The notes beneath the pieces were generated by a model. That model had not been told where the DNA came from and did no database searches. It saw only the letters and a program-made list of their open reading frames with translations. The translations under genes and the position numbers were made by a program. Shown here in pieces: positions 25,986-38,424 of a DNA stretch of 64,000 nt. The DNA is taken from the NCBI GenBank assembly GCA_023823795.1, contig CP085710.1, positions 3,808,001 to 3,872,000 of the forward strand. Direction: 5' to 3'. Source of the stretch: Bacillus sp. F19. GTDB taxonomy: Bacteria > Bacillota > Bacilli > Bacillales > Bacillaceae. The stretch's first letter is position 1. Every line of letters begins with the position of its first letter.

Positions 25986-27635
25986 TTGTTTTATTAATGA
26001 TGTAATCGGCGCAGGCACTTCAGTTGGAGGATTAAGCAGCGCTGCATCGAACACTTCCTGCAAATTCGTAACCGGGATGATATGTATGCCTTCAACCGTT
26101 TTTAATATCGATTGCATATTCTCAGCTGGAATAATGACTGTTTTCGCACCTGCAAGCTTAGCTGCTTTAATCTTCGGCACAACCCCGCCAATCGGTTTTA
26201 CGCTGCCATGAATGCTGATCTCTCCTGTCATGGCTACAGTATGATCGACTGGAATTTTGTGTATAGCCGAAAAAATGCCTGTTGCCATCGCAATTCCCGC
26301 TGAAGGTCCGTCTACAGGTATGCCTCCAGGGAAGTTTACATGGATATCATAATCATCTGCTTTTATGCCCATTGACCGCAAGACAGTTATGACATTTTCA
26401 ATTGAACCTTTAGCCATGCTTTTTCTTCTGACCGATTTGCCTCTGTCTCCGATGCTCTCTTCTTCCACAATACCTGTGATATTAATGCTGCCTTTATCTT
26501 TGGCATGAATGACCGTTACTTCTATTTCAAGCAGGGAACCTGAATTCGGACCATGAACAGCAAGTCCATTGACGAGACCGACTTTTGCATCCGCATAGAT
26601 CTTTTTATCATATCTCGGTGTAAGCTGACTTGAACTTACCACCCATTCAATATCCTGCATCGTGATTTCTGTTCGGTCTTCTGTCATCGCCATGCCTGCT
26701 GCGATTTGCATCATGTTGACAACCTCGCGTCCGTTTCTAACATATGAAGTTAATGTTGCTATGCTCGGCTCGCTTACTTTCATATTTACTTTGACTGCTG
26801 CTTTCCTTGCTACAACCGCAAGCTCAGCCTGCTCCAAATCTCTGAAGAAGACTTCCAGACACCGTGAGCGGATTGCAGGAGGAATTTCGTTTGGCGTTCT
26901 GGTCGTTGCCCCAATTAAACGAAAATCTGCCGGCAGTCCGTTTTGAAAAATATCATGAATGTGGTTTGGAATCTGTGTATTCTCTTCGCTATAATAGGCA
27001 CTTTCTAAAAAGACTTTACGGTCTTCTAAAACCTTCAGCAGTTTGTTCATCTGTATCGGATGCAGTTCACCTATTTCATCTATGAAAAGTACGCCTCCGT
27101 GCGCATTCGTCACAGCACCCTGCTTGGGCTGGGGAATACCCGCCTGGCCCATCGCACCTGCCCCCTGATAAATAGGATCATGTACAGAACCAATAAGAGG
27201 ATCTGCAATTCCTCTTTCATCAAACCGAGCTGTTGTTGCATCTAATTCAATAAAAACCGCTGCAGGTTTAAATGGTGACTTCATATTTCTTTTCGCTTCC
27301 TCAAGCACAAGTCTTGCAGCCGCAGTCTTGCCCACTCCTGGAGGACCGTATATGATTACATGCTGAGGATTGGGTCCGCATAAGGCTGCTTTAAGCGCCT
27401 TGATTCCGTCTTCTTGGCCTACAATATCTGAAAAGCTTTTAGGGCGAACTCTTTCTGCCAGAGGCTCCGATAATTTAATCGATCTCATCTTTTTTAATTG
27501 CTCCATCTCTTTCCGTGATTCGCGGTCGATTGATATCTTTTGTGTACGCTGATTTTTTAATAAGTTCCAAAAGTACAAGCCAATAATGACCCCGAAAAAC
27601 AGTTGCACAAATAATGCAATTCCAGTCCAGCTCAT
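25974..27635 (-). CDS. lonB: Membrane-anchored sporulation protease LonB
   Basis: LonB is a forespore-type Lon paralogue of 553 residues. An N-terminal hydrophobic helix (GIALFVQLFFGVIIGLYFW) replaces the LON substrate domain. Walker A ([13 protein letters not shown]) and Walker B (VLFIDEIGELHP) follow. The protease domain carries catalytic Ser in VDGPSAGIAMATG and Lys in GGVVPKIKAAKLAG. In B. subtilis lonB is expressed under sigma-F in the forespore; no clear sigma-F promoter was recognised here. GGAGGG precedes the ATG. It lies between clpX and lonA, the conserved order. Confidence 0.96.
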   Translation of the reverse strand: MSWTGIALFVQLFFGVIIGLYFWNLLKNQRTQKISIDRESRKEMEQLKKMRSIKLSEPLAERVRPKSFSDIVGQEDGIKALKAALCGPNPQHVIIYGPPGVGKTAAARLVLEEAKRNMKSPFKPAAVFIELDATTARFDERGIADPLIGSVHDPIYQGAGAMGQAGIPQPKQGAVTNAHGGVLFIDEIGELHPIQMNKLLKVLEDRKVFLESAYYSEENTQIPNHIHDIFQNGLPADFRLIGATTRTPNEIPPAIRSRCLEVFFRDLEQAELAVVARKAAVKVNMKVSEPSIATLTSYVRNGREVVNMMQIAAGMAMTEDRTEITMQDIEWVVSSSQLTPRYDKKIYADAKVGLVNGLAVHGPNSGSLLEIEVTVIHAKDKGSINITGIVEEESIGDRGKSVRRKSMAKGSIENVITVLRSMGIKADDYDIHVNFPGGIPVDGPSAGIAMATGIFSAIHKIPVDHTVAMTGEISIHGSVKPIGGVVPKIKAAKLAGAKTVIIPAENMQSILKTVEGIHIIPVTNLQEVFDAALLNPPTEVPAPITSLIKQDLG

Positions 27636-27762
27636 AGTGGTCCCTCCTACTGCGATGTCATGTTTATAAGCTAGTATCTCCGAGGGTGTTGCGGAATAAA
27701 CGTGATTATCCTAACTATAATTACGATATTAATGTATAAAAAAAGCAGTCTTTCAAATTTAA

Positions 27763-27792
27763 AAAGCCTTGCGGATAATCCCGCAAGGCTTT
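27763..27792 (-). terminator. Intrinsic terminator of clpX
   Basis: AAAGCCTTGCGG (27763-27774) pairs perfectly with CCGCAAGGCTTT (27781-27792). Further A at the left provide a U-run on the minus transcript. Confidence 0.92.
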
Positions 27793-27797
27793 CAATA

Positions 27798-29063
27798 TTA
27801 AGCAGAAGTTTTCGTATCTTCTTCAATAACTGTGCCGTCAGTCAGTACCAGCTTAGGCGGTACTTTATCTGTGACTGTTTCAGCAGTAATGATGCATTTC
27901 GTAATATCATCGCGTGATGGAAGCTCAAACATGACTTCAAGCATGAGTCCTTCAATAATAGAACGAAGTCCGCGCGCCCCTGTTTTGCGTTCAATTGCTT
28001 TTTTAGAAATTTCCATCAGCGCATTCTCTTCAAATTCAAGTTCTACGCCATCTAAATCAAGCATTTTTTGATATTGCTTTACAAGAGCATTCTTCGGTTT
28101 TGTCAGTATTTCAATCAGTGCTTCTTCATCTAATGGCTGAAGGCTTGCAATAATCGGCAGACGGCCAATGAATTCCGGAATAAGTCCGAAACGCAGAAGA
28201 TCTTCCGGAAGCACTTTTGAAAGAAGCATTTTTTGGTCAAGCTCATCATCTTTTTTGTCAGAGCCGAAGCCAATAACCTTTTGGCCTAAACGGCGCTTAA
28301 CAATTTGCTCGATGCCGTCAAAGGCTCCGCCGCAAATAAACAAGATGTTTGTAGTATCAATTTGAATGAATTCTTGATGAGGGTGTTTGCGTCCGCCCTG
28401 CGGAGGAACACTTGCAACCGTACCTTCAAGAATTTTAAGAAGTGCCTGCTGCACACCTTCACCTGAAACATCACGTGTAATCGACGGATTTTCAGACTTG
28501 CGGGCAACTTTATCAATTTCATCGATGTAAATAATGCCTTTTTCAGCTTTTTCTACATCATAATCAGCAGCTTGGATTAATTTTAAAAGAATGTTTTCAA
28601 CATCTTCCCCAACATATCCAGCTTCCGTTAAAGATGTAGCATCAGCAATAGCAAAAGGAACATTCAAAATGCGGGCTAATGTTTGAGCAAGGAGCGTTTT
28701 TCCGCTTCCTGTCGGCCCAATCATCGCGATGTTACTCTTTGATAACTCTACTTCATCAATCTTGCTGTTGGAATTAATGCGTTTGTAGTGGTTATAAACA
28801 GCTACAGCAAGGCTCTTTTTCGCTTGTTCCTGCCCAATGACATATTCGTCTAATATTTCGCGAATTTCTTTCGGCTTAGGAACATCTTTAAATTCAACTT
28901 CTTCTTCTGTTCCCAGTTCTTCTTCAACGATCTCTGTGCATAATTCAATGCACTCGTCACATATATAGACACCTGGTCCAGCAACTAATTTACGAACCTG
29001 GTCTTGAGTTTTACCGCAAAACGAACACTTCAGCTGACCCTTTTCGTCATTAAATTTAAACAT
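27798..29063 (-). CDS. clpX: ClpXP protease ATPase subunit ClpX
   Basis: ClpX is the AAA+ unfoldase feeding ClpP, with 421 residues. The N-terminal zinc domain has CSFCGKTQ and CDECIELC. Walker A is [13 protein letters not shown] and Walker B is [10 protein letters not shown]. The pore-2 region GRKHPHQEF and the IGF loop that docks to ClpP ([10 protein letters not shown]) are intact. GGGGTG precedes the ATG. It is a separate transcription unit between tig and lonB. Confidence 0.98.
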   Translation of the reverse strand: MFKFNDEKGQLKCSFCGKTQDQVRKLVAGPGVYICDECIELCTEIVEEELGTEEEVEFKDVPKPKEIREILDEYVIGQEQAKKSLAVAVYNHYKRINSNSKIDEVELSKSNIAMIGPTGSGKTLLAQTLARILNVPFAIADATSLTEAGYVGEDVENILLKLIQAADYDVEKAEKGIIYIDEIDKVARKSENPSITRDVSGEGVQQALLKILEGTVASVPPQGGRKHPHQEFIQIDTTNILFICGGAFDGIEQIVKRRLGQKVIGFGSDKKDDELDQKMLLSKVLPEDLLRFGLIPEFIGRLPIIASLQPLDEEALIEILTKPKNALVKQYQKMLDLDGVELEFEENALMEISKKAIERKTGARGLRSIIEGLMLEVMFELPSRDDITKCIITAETVTDKVPPKLVLTDGTVIEEDTKTSA

Positions 29064-29489
29064 GTTTTCACCCCTTATATCTTTGTATCATCAAAGTACC
29101 CATACATCTTCATCTATAGGAGAAGCTGCTCTGGATGGATTATCTTTCTTATTCCTAAGTATAAAGGTAATGGGAATGAATATCACGCAACTTACCTTAA
29201 CCGCTGGTCCGAAGCGGTTAAAGTCTGAAAAATTGGTATGTATTGCATTGTACCATAAGTATGTAGAGTACAGGAAATAAAACCACTCTGCCTGTGCAGA
29301 TTAGAGTGTTTGTATATATAATTCGCTCTTTGGCTTCAAAATCCTTGCTCCCGCAAAAAAATGAATCTTTTTCTTAACCATATATGTATGTAGCATCCGG
29401 TAATTATATAGTACCCAATGCAATTAAAAATAAATCTATTTTGCAAAACAAGGCACGAATCATTTCGCGCCTTGTTTCTTTCCTATTTA
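29064..29489. other. Intergenic region between tig and clpX with two unassigned hairpins
   Basis: No credible gene is present. Hairpin 1 is TTAACCGCT (29197-29205) with AGCGGTTAA (29213-29221), not followed by a T-run on either strand. Hairpin 2 spans about 29284-29311 (CACTCT...AGAGTG with an inner CTG/CAG pairing), and its minus-strand transcript continues GGUUUUAUUU, so it may be a weak terminator. The tig terminator lies at the right end. Confidence 0.5.
29446..29477 (-). terminator. Intrinsic terminator of tig
   Basis: AAACAAGGC (29446-29454) pairs with GCCTTGTTT (29469-29477). The minus transcript ends in UUUU followed by GC. Confidence 0.8.
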
Positions 29490-30776
29490 TTATGCAGCTT
29501 CTTTGCTGTTTTCAACAAGGAAGTCGACTGCTTTGCGCACTTTAAGATCTTCTTTTAATCCTTCTAAAGATCCAAGAGCTTGCTTGATGTTTTCAACAGG
29601 CATGTTGTACAATTCAGCCATTTTAGCAATCTCAGCATCTACTTCTTCATCAGTAACTTCGATGTTTTCTGCTTTAACAATTGCTTCAAGAGTCAAATTG
29701 TACTTCACGCGTTTAGAAGCATCTTCTTTCATTTGCTCTTTTAATGCATCTTCATCTTGACCAGAGAATTGGAAGTATAACTCAAGATTCATGCCTTGTG
29801 CTTGAAGACGCTGTTCGAACTCCTGCATCATGCGGTTAACTTCGTTTTCGATCAATACTTGAGGGATATCAACTTCTGCATTGTCAGAAGCTTTGTCTAC
29901 AAGTGAGTCACGAAGTGTGTTTTCCGCTTCCGCTTTTCTAGTTTCTTCCAGGCGGGTTCTTGTTTTAGCTTTTAAAGCTTCTAGACTTTCCACTTCTTCA
30001 TCTACGTCTTTAGCAAATTCATCATCTAAAGCAGGAAGTTCTTTTGCTTTGATTTCATGAAGCTTCACTTTGAAAGTTGCCGGCTTTCCAGCAAGGTTTT
30101 CAGCGTGGTATTCTTCAGGGAATGTTACTTCAACGTCTTTTTCTCCGCCAGCCTCGAGGCCTACAAGCTGATCTTCAAAGCCAGGAATGAAAGAGCCAGA
30201 ACCGATTTCAAGTGTATAGTTTTCAGCTGTGCCGCCTTCGAATGCTTCGCCGTCGACGAATCCTTCGAAATCGATTACGACTGTATCGCCATTTTCAACA
30301 GCGCCTTCTTCTTTAACAACAAGTTCAGCATGACGCTCCTGCAATGTTTTAATTTCAGCATCCACATCTTCTTCAGATACTTCTGCATTCATTTTTTCTA
30401 CTTCAAGGCCTTTGTATTCGCCTAATTTCACTTCTGGTTTCACAACAACTTTAGCAGTGAAAATTAAATTTTTGCCTTTTTCGATTTGTTCAACATCGAT
30501 TTCAGGACGGTCGATTGGATCGATGCCAGCTTCTTCAACTGCTTGAGGATATACTTCAGGAAGAATGATATCTAAAGCATCTTGATAAAGTGACTCTACG
30601 CCAAAACGCTGTTCGAACATTCCGCGTGGTACTTTACCTTTGCGGAATCCTGGAATATTTACTTGCTTTGATACTTTTTTGAATGCTTCATCAAGGGCTT
30701 TGCTGAACGTTTCCGCATCAACTTCTACTGTCAGAACGCCTTGATTACCCTCTAACTTTTCCCATTTTGCAGACAT
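29490..30776 (-). CDS. tig: Trigger factor
   Basis: This ribosome-bound chaperone and peptidyl-prolyl isomerase has 428 residues. The ribosome-docking signature is in [21 protein letters not shown] (about 40-60). The FKBP-type domain follows ([21 protein letters not shown] to [15 protein letters not shown], about 160-240), and then the helical arm domain. GGAGGG precedes the ATG by six bases. The nearest strong promoter lies about 200 bases upstream, giving a long untranslated leader. Confidence 0.98.
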   Translation of the reverse strand: MSAKWEKLEGNQGVLTVEVDAETFSKALDEAFKKVSKQVNIPGFRKGKVPRGMFEQRFGVESLYQDALDIILPEVYPQAVEEAGIDPIDRPEIDVEQIEKGKNLIFTAKVVVKPEVKLGEYKGLEVEKMNAEVSEEDVDAEIKTLQERHAELVVKEEGAVENGDTVVIDFEGFVDGEAFEGGTAENYTLEIGSGSFIPGFEDQLVGLEAGGEKDVEVTFPEEYHAENLAGKPATFKVKLHEIKAKELPALDDEFAKDVDEEVESLEALKAKTRTRLEETRKAEAENTLRDSLVDKASDNAEVDIPQVLIENEVNRMMQEFEQRLQAQGMNLELYFQFSGQDEDALKEQMKEDASKRVKYNLTLEAIVKAENIEVTDEEVDAEIAKMAELYNMPVENIKQALGSLEGLKEDLKVRKAVDFLVENSKEAA

Positions 30777-30982
30777 ATGTTTCCCTCCAAAAAATCTATT
30801 GAAATAGTGACATAATCTAGGTTAGGTTTGGCAAAGTATGCCTTGTCCATTTTAAACAAGTGCTTCCTTTGTTATACCCCTATGTAGATGATTTACTAAA
30901 TCGGCCAGTGTAGTGTATGATGTCTGCGCGCATAAGGATACATTCCCTTTTATACGGCTGATCATCATTTTACAACCATTTT

Positions 30983-31010
30983 ATTATAACATAGAAAAAA
31001 TTCCTTTCAA
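30983..31010 (-). promoter_or_regulatory. Sigma-A promoter of tig
   Basis: On the minus strand TTGAAA (31005-31010) and TATAAT (30983-30988) are separated by 16 bases, immediately after the ysoA stop. The predicted leader is about 200 bases long. Confidence 0.75.
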
Positions 31011-31018
31011 CATTTACG

Positions 31019-32029
31019 TTAGATTTGCAAATAAGAAATTTCTTCTATTTCATAAATTTTTCTTGCTGCTTCAATAAGCCTATTTTCTTTTACTTCATAT
31101 AAATAGCTGACTTCTTCTGCAGGCGCTGCAATGCCGTGCATTTCATAGCCGGCATAATGAAGAGCAGCTGCCCACAGCCTCGCTTCGGCAGGTTCAGGCA
31201 AAAATGGAAATAACACATACAAATGACGGATCCATACTTCTTTTACTGCTTCAAACAGAGCAGGATTCTCCTGACCAAGAATATCATCCAGCACATTCAG
31301 GACTTTCTTGGTAAAAGGAAGCTCTGTTAGGTCTTCAAGCTCTGCAGGAATCATCGACATCGTTTTGCCGAACTTAACAATTTTCACTTCTTTTGCCACC
31401 TCATTCTCCATAAGCAAATGAAGAATCATTGATTGAACAACAGGATGGCTTCCTGCATTCTTTAAGATAGATTGAAGCTGCTGCATGTGTCTTGATACAT
31501 TGCGGTCTTTTAAGGATTGAACATAGGCCACCTGCTGATTTATCGTATCAAGCAAATTTCTCGGTTCTGTATAGCTTTCATCTTCCTCGTCATCATCAAT
31601 CGGAAAATCTTCGTCCTCCGTCATCTTCCGGCTGAAATCAAGAAGCTTGTAAAAATGCTCGGCCTGATCGTGAGGCAGGTGATTTTCCTGAAGCACAGCC
31701 TCTATCGTCTGCTGCACCTCGCTGTATTGTCTAAGCTGAATAAGGACCGTCAAATAAACCTGCAGCACGGTAAAATAGTCTCCGATATCTTCGTGGAGCA
31801 TTTTTCGGCAAACGGACTTTGCTTCTTCAAGCTCTCCAAGCTCCATCAGGCATAATGCGATTCCGAGATGAATTTCAGCCCTTTCCTCTCCAAGCTCCAG
31901 CACTTCATAAAAGAGGGAGAGTGCTTCTTTAAACTGTTTATTTTTCAGCGCTTCCAATCCTTTATCAACTAAACGCTCGCTTAAGTTAGGAAAGGGAATA
32001 ACTTTTCTCTGTTTTTTTCCATCCATCAT
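31019..32029 (-). CDS. ysoA: YsoA, tetratricopeptide-repeat protein
   Basis: The soluble 336-residue protein has TPR-like helix pairs in the N-terminal half (DKGLEALKNKQFKEALSLFYEVLEL, AEIHLGIALCLMELGELEEAKSVCRKML, YFTVLQVYLTVLIQLRQYSEVQQTIEAVL), then an acidic linker (EDEDFPIDDDEEDESY) and a helical C-terminal part. B. subtilis has ysoA in the same position between tig and the leu genes. TPRs imply protein-protein contacts; the partner is unknown. Tandem ATGs at 32029 and 32026 make the exact start uncertain by one residue. Confidence 0.88.
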   Translation of the reverse strand: MMDGKKQRKVIPFPNLSERLVDKGLEALKNKQFKEALSLFYEVLELGEERAEIHLGIALCLMELGELEEAKSVCRKMLHEDIGDYFTVLQVYLTVLIQLRQYSEVQQTIEAVLQENHLPHDQAEHFYKLLDFSRKMTEDEDFPIDDDEEDESYTEPRNLLDTINQQVAYVQSLKDRNVSRHMQQLQSILKNAGSHPVVQSMILHLLMENEVAKEVKIVKFGKTMSMIPAELEDLTELPFTKKVLNVLDDILGQENPALFEAVKEVWIRHLYVLFPFLPEPAEARLWAAALHYAGYEMHGIAAPAEEVSYLYEVKENRLIEAARKIYEIEEISYLQI

Positions 32030-32095
32030 TATAGGATCATCTCCGGCTTGCTATTTGCCTACAAGTGTACCAATGGACGGTTTAGAAAACAAGAA

Positions 32096-32132
32096 AAGAA
32101 GAGCCCGGATTTACGGCATCCAGACTCTTCTT
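32096..32132 (-). terminator. Terminator of the ilv-leu operon
   Basis: AAGAAGAGCCCGGAT (32096-32110) pairs with ATCCAGACTCTTCTT (32118-32132) over 15 positions including two G-U pairs. A short U-run follows. The leuD stop codon (32111-32113) lies in the loop. Confidence 0.8.
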
Positions 32133-32707
32133 GATTTTTCATAATCCGCAATCTGTTCTTCATACATGAAAGTAAGTGAAATTTCATCATGTCCGTTCAG
32201 CAGCATATCTTTCCAGTATGGATCGACCGTAAACGTATAAAGAACCGTTTCTCCATCGCGAATTTCTTGCTTTTCAAGGTCAATCGTGCACTCAAATTGA
32301 GGATTTGAGTTCTTCTCCATTAACTGCTGATGAAAATGTTCTTCTACTCTAATAGGAAGCAATCCATTTTTCAGGCAATTTTGATGAAAAATGTCTGCAA
32401 AAGATGGAGCAATGATGACTTTGAATCCATAATCCCCAAGTGCCCAAGGAGCATGCTCTCTGGATGATCCGCAGCCGAAATTCTCTCCTGCAACTAAGAT
32501 GCTTGCACCTGCTGCTTCAGGCTTATTCAGTTCGAATTCAGGATTTTCTGTGCCGTCATTTAAATATCTCCAGTCAAAAAAAGCAAATCTCCCATATCCG
32601 GTCCGTTCAATCCTTTTTAAGAACTGCTTCGGAATAATCTGATCTGTATCGACATTCGACCTGTTTAAAACAGCAAGTTTACCTTTGTGCACTTGAAATG
32701 CTTCCAC
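32111..32707 (-). CDS. leuD: 3-isopropylmalate dehydratase small subunit
   Basis: LeuD partners LeuC in isomerising 2- to 3-isopropylmalate. The small-subunit signatures [19 protein letters not shown] and [17 protein letters not shown] are present; 198 residues is normal. The start is GTG 32707, eight bases after GGAGGG. A longer frame from 32737 would run through that site and further into leuC. It overlaps the leuC end by 29 bases, indicating coupled translation. It is the last gene of the operon. Confidence 0.95.
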   Translation of the reverse strand: MEAFQVHKGKLAVLNRSNVDTDQIIPKQFLKRIERTGYGRFAFFDWRYLNDGTENPEFELNKPEAAGASILVAGENFGCGSSREHAPWALGDYGFKVIIAPSFADIFHQNCLKNGLLPIRVEEHFHQQLMEKNSNPQFECTIDLEKQEIRDGETVLYTFTVDPYWKDMLLNGHDEISLTFMYEEQIADYEKSRRVWMP

Positions 32708-34118
32708 TTGCAATCCCTCCCGTAAGTTCTCTGACATCTACAAATCTGCCGTAAATCGCTGCCGCTGCAGCCATGGCCGGACTGACAAGATGTGTTCTGG
32801 CCCCTTTTCCCTGTCGTCCCTCAAAATTTCGATTTGACGTTGAAGCACAACGTTTCCCTTCAGGCACAATATCATCATTCATGCTTAAACACATACTGCA
32901 GCCTGATTCACGCCATTCAAATCCTGCGTTAATAAAAATATGATGAAGGCCTTCTTCTTCTGCCTGAAGCTTTACTTTTTGAGAACCGGGAACGACGATC
33001 GCTCTTACAGATGGATTTACCTGTCTATCCAGAATAACATCTGCAGCCTGACGCAGATCTGTTATTCTAGAATTTGTGCAGGATCCGATAAACACATAAT
33101 CTATTTCAATATCCTGTACCCTGGTATCTGGTTCAAGCCCCATATAGAAATAAGCTCTCTCCGCTTCCTGCTTCTCTTCAACCTTATTGAACATGCTTGT
33201 GTTCGGCACTTTTTGATCAACAGCTACAGCCATGCCTGGATTCGTTCCCCAAGTAACCATTGGAGATATATCGGCAGCTTCAATGGCGATTTTATCGTCA
33301 TATTCTGCCCCTGGATCACTCTTCAGGTTTTGCCAATAGGCAATTGCCTCCTTCAAGTCTTCTCCCTTTGGTGCAAATTGCCTGCCTTCAATATATGCAA
33401 ATGTTGTTTCATCCGGAGCAATGAGTCCTGCACGCGCTCCCGCTTCAATTGACATATTGCAGACAGTCATCCGTTCGTCCATGGACATCTTTTCAATCGC
33501 TTCACCTGTGAATTCAATGACATATCCAGTTCCAAAGCGCACCCCGAAAGAACCGATTATATATAAAATAACATCTTTTGCTGTTACCCCTTTTTTCAAG
33601 GAGCCGTTTATATGGATGTTTAATGTTTTCGGTTTTTGCTGCCACAGCGTTTGTGTTGCCAGCACATGTTCTACTTCGCTGGTTCCTATTCCAAATGCCA
33701 GGGCCCCAAAGGCGCCATGTGTAGATGTATGACTGTCTCCGCAAACAATTGTTTTACCAGGCAGCGTAAGTCCAAGCTCAGGTCCGATTACATGCACAAT
33801 TCCCTGATCTGTACTACCCAGGTCAGCAAGCCTGATTCCAAATTCACGGCAATTGGCCTCAAGTGCGCTTACCTGAAGTTTTGCAACTTCATCTTTAATC
33901 TCAAATCGGTTAACCGTTGGAATATTATGATCCATGGTAGCGAACGTATTTTCAGGCTTTCTTACCTTTCTTCCGTTCTGTCTTAAACCTTCAAACGCCT
34001 GTGGGGAGGTGACCTCATGAATCAGATGCAGATCTATATACAGAAGATCTGGCTGATCATCTTTCCGGCAGACAACATGATCATCCCATATTTTTTCTAC
34101 TATTGTTCTGGCTTTCAA
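32679..34118 (-). CDS. leuC: 3-isopropylmalate dehydratase large subunit
   Basis: LeuC is the aconitase-family [4Fe-4S] subunit of leucine synthesis. The three cluster cysteines are in FIGSCTNSR and [10 protein letters not shown]. Other family marks are [31 protein letters not shown] and the C-terminal [18 protein letters not shown]. The start is TTG 34118, six bases after AAAGGGGGT. An ATG at 34160 would place the start inside a hairpin and far from any ribosome site. The length is 479 residues. Confidence 0.95.
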   Translation of the reverse strand: MKARTIVEKIWDDHVVCRKDDQPDLLYIDLHLIHEVTSPQAFEGLRQNGRKVRKPENTFATMDHNIPTVNRFEIKDEVAKLQVSALEANCREFGIRLADLGSTDQGIVHVIGPELGLTLPGKTIVCGDSHTSTHGAFGALAFGIGTSEVEHVLATQTLWQQKPKTLNIHINGSLKKGVTAKDVILYIIGSFGVRFGTGYVIEFTGEAIEKMSMDERMTVCNMSIEAGARAGLIAPDETTFAYIEGRQFAPKGEDLKEAIAYWQNLKSDPGAEYDDKIAIEAADISPMVTWGTNPGMAVAVDQKVPNTSMFNKVEEKQEAERAYFYMGLEPDTRVQDIEIDYVFIGSCTNSRITDLRQAADVILDRQVNPSVRAIVVPGSQKVKLQAEEEGLHHIFINAGFEWRESGCSMCLSMNDDIVPEGKRCASTSNRNFEGRQGKGARTHLVSPAMAAAAAIYGRFVDVRELTGGIASGSISSAQR

Positions 34119-34148
34119 ATGAATACCCCCTTTAAAGTTTAAAAGATT

Positions 34149-34176
34149 GGCGCTTTTCATATAGATGAAAAGCGCC
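34149..34176. promoter_or_regulatory. Perfect 12-bp stem-loop between leuB and leuC
   Basis: GGCGCTTTTCAT (34149-34160) is exactly complementary to ATGAAAAGCGCC (34165-34176), loop ATAG. In the minus transcript it is followed by AAUCUUUU, a poor U-run. An internal mRNA processing, stability or partial-termination element is more likely than a full terminator, since leuC and leuD lack another promoter that I can see. Confidence 0.6.
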
Positions 34177-34183
34177 GAAAAAG

Positions 34184-35296
34184 TTATGCATAAGCTTCCA
34201 TAATGTTAAAAATGGCATGATCATCCGCTAGTGCTGCTTTAATTTCTTCAACAAGCTTGGTAGTAGAAAGCGGTGTTTCTCCTTTTCTTGTTAAATCGGC
34301 CGTTCTTTTGCCTGAATCCAGTACATGTTTGACAGCATTTTCGATCACTTCCGCCTCTTCTTCCATTTGGAAGGAGTGTCTCAGCATCATAGCTGCTGAT
34401 AAAATCATGGCGACAGGATTTGCTTTGTCTTCACCCGCAATATCAGGAGCAGAGCCATGAACGGGCTCATAAAGATGGAGTCCTGTTGCACTCAAGCTAG
34501 CTGATGGCAGCATACCAAGGGATCCTGTAAGCATGGAAGCCTCGTCGCTTAAAATATCACCAAACATATTTTCCGTTACAATCACATCAAATTGTTTTGG
34601 ATTATGAATAAGCGCCATCGCTGCATGATCGACAAGCATATGCTGAAGCTCTACATCAGGGAATTTCATTGCAACTTTTTCAGCAACTTCCCTCCACATT
34701 CGGCTTGATTCTAAAACATTCGCTTTATCAACAGAAGTCACTTTCTTTTTCCTTCCCTGTGCAAGCTGAAAAGCTCTTTCAATAATGCGTTCCATTTCAT
34801 CCCGCTTATAAAACAGAGTATCCACTACCGTGTGCTCCCCGTTTTTCACATTCCGTTCGCTCGGTTTTCCAAAATACAGGCCGCCTGTTAATTCTCTGAC
34901 AATCATGAAGTCGACGCCTTCCACATACTCCCGTTTAAGCGGAGAGGAATCGAGCAGGCTTTCAACTGTTTCAACAGGCCGGAGATTCGCGTACAAATCA
35001 AGCTCCTTCCGAAGAGCAAGCAGCCCTTTTTCAGGTCTTAAATGAGACGGATTCTTATCCCATTTCGGCCCTCCTACTGAACCAAGCAGAACTGCATCAG
35101 ATTCTCTGCACATTTGCAGCGTTTCCTGCGGAAGCGGAGAATTCATTTCATCGATCGCCGCTCCTCCAATCATTCCATATTGAAAATGAAAACGATGATA
35201 GTAATGTTCTTCTATCGCTTTTAAAATTTCCACAGCACCATCCATAACTTCTTTTCCAATACCGTCGCCCGGCAATAATGCAATTTTCTTCTCCAT
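34184..35296 (-). CDS. leuB: 3-isopropylmalate dehydrogenase
   Basis: LeuB is the NAD-dependent oxidative decarboxylase giving 2-oxoisocaproate. It has 370 residues. The N-terminus [15 protein letters not shown], the substrate arginines around [22 protein letters not shown], the metal-binding region [17 protein letters not shown] and the NAD-specific loop [13 protein letters not shown] are intact. It lies 26 bases after leuA. Confidence 0.97.
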   Translation of the reverse strand: MEKKIALLPGDGIGKEVMDGAVEILKAIEEHYYHRFHFQYGMIGGAAIDEMNSPLPQETLQMCRESDAVLLGSVGGPKWDKNPSHLRPEKGLLALRKELDLYANLRPVETVESLLDSSPLKREYVEGVDFMIVRELTGGLYFGKPSERNVKNGEHTVVDTLFYKRDEMERIIERAFQLAQGRKKKVTSVDKANVLESSRMWREVAEKVAMKFPDVELQHMLVDHAAMALIHNPKQFDVIVTENMFGDILSDEASMLTGSLGMLPSASLSATGLHLYEPVHGSAPDIAGEDKANPVAMILSAAMMLRHSFQMEEEAEVIENAVKHVLDSGKRTADLTRKGETPLSTTKLVEEIKAALADDHAIFNIMEAYA

Positions 35297-35322
35297 TTAT
35301 CTCTGCCTCCTTCATGATTTTA

Positions 35323-37891
<2,569 letters not shown>

Positions 37892-37905
37892 TTAATGTCA
37901 ATTAG

Positions 37906-38424
37906 TTATACGATTGAATATGTTTTTGCGCCATTTGCAGAACGCTGTGTTCCTCTTGGGAAAGCGGTTGTGCCGGTTCTGGCAATTTCTTTGATTCCAT
38001 AAGGTCTTAAAAGATCAATGATTGCTTCAATTTTTTCTGCTTCGCCTGTAACCTGAACAACTACGCTGTCACGGCTTATATCAATAACTGTTGCTCTGAA
38101 AGGCTCGATTACACCCTGAACTTCCATTCTGGTCGCTGGAGGTGCAATGACTTTTATGAGGGCGAGCTCTCTGGCGACAATTGATTGATTCGTAATATCC
38201 TGTACTTTTAAAACATCAATCTGTTTATTCAGCTGTTTTGTAATCTGTTCAACTTCTTTTTCGTCTTCAACGTGAATGACAAAGGTCATTCTTGAGATGC
38301 CTTCAATTTCTGCATGCCCGACTGTGATGCTTTCGATATTGTAATGTCTTTTTGTAAATAAACCGGTAATCCGATTAAGGACCCCTGAGCGATTGTTGAC
38401 TGTCAGCGTAAGAATTCGCTTCAC
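37906..38424 (-). CDS. ilvH: Acetolactate synthase small (regulatory) subunit
   Basis: The regulatory subunit confers valine inhibition on IlvB. It has 172 residues with an N-terminal ACT domain ([34 protein letters not shown]) and a second ACT-like half ([24 protein letters not shown]). The GTG start overlaps the ilvB stop by four bases (GTGA). Also called ilvN in other organisms. Confidence 0.95.
   Translation of the reverse strand: MKRILTLTVNNRSGVLNRITGLFTKRHYNIESITVGHAEIEGISRMTFVIHVEDEKEVEQITKQLNKQIDVLKVQDITNQSIVARELALIKVIAPPATRMEVQGVIEPFRATVIDISRDSVVVQVTGEAEKIEAIIDLLRPYGIKEIARTGTTAFPRGTQRSANGAKTYSIV

Noticed and set aside
29197-29221. Hairpin TTAACCGCT/AGCGGTTAA as a terminator
   Set aside because: No U-run follows on either strand; left only as an unexplained inverted repeat in the clpX upstream region.
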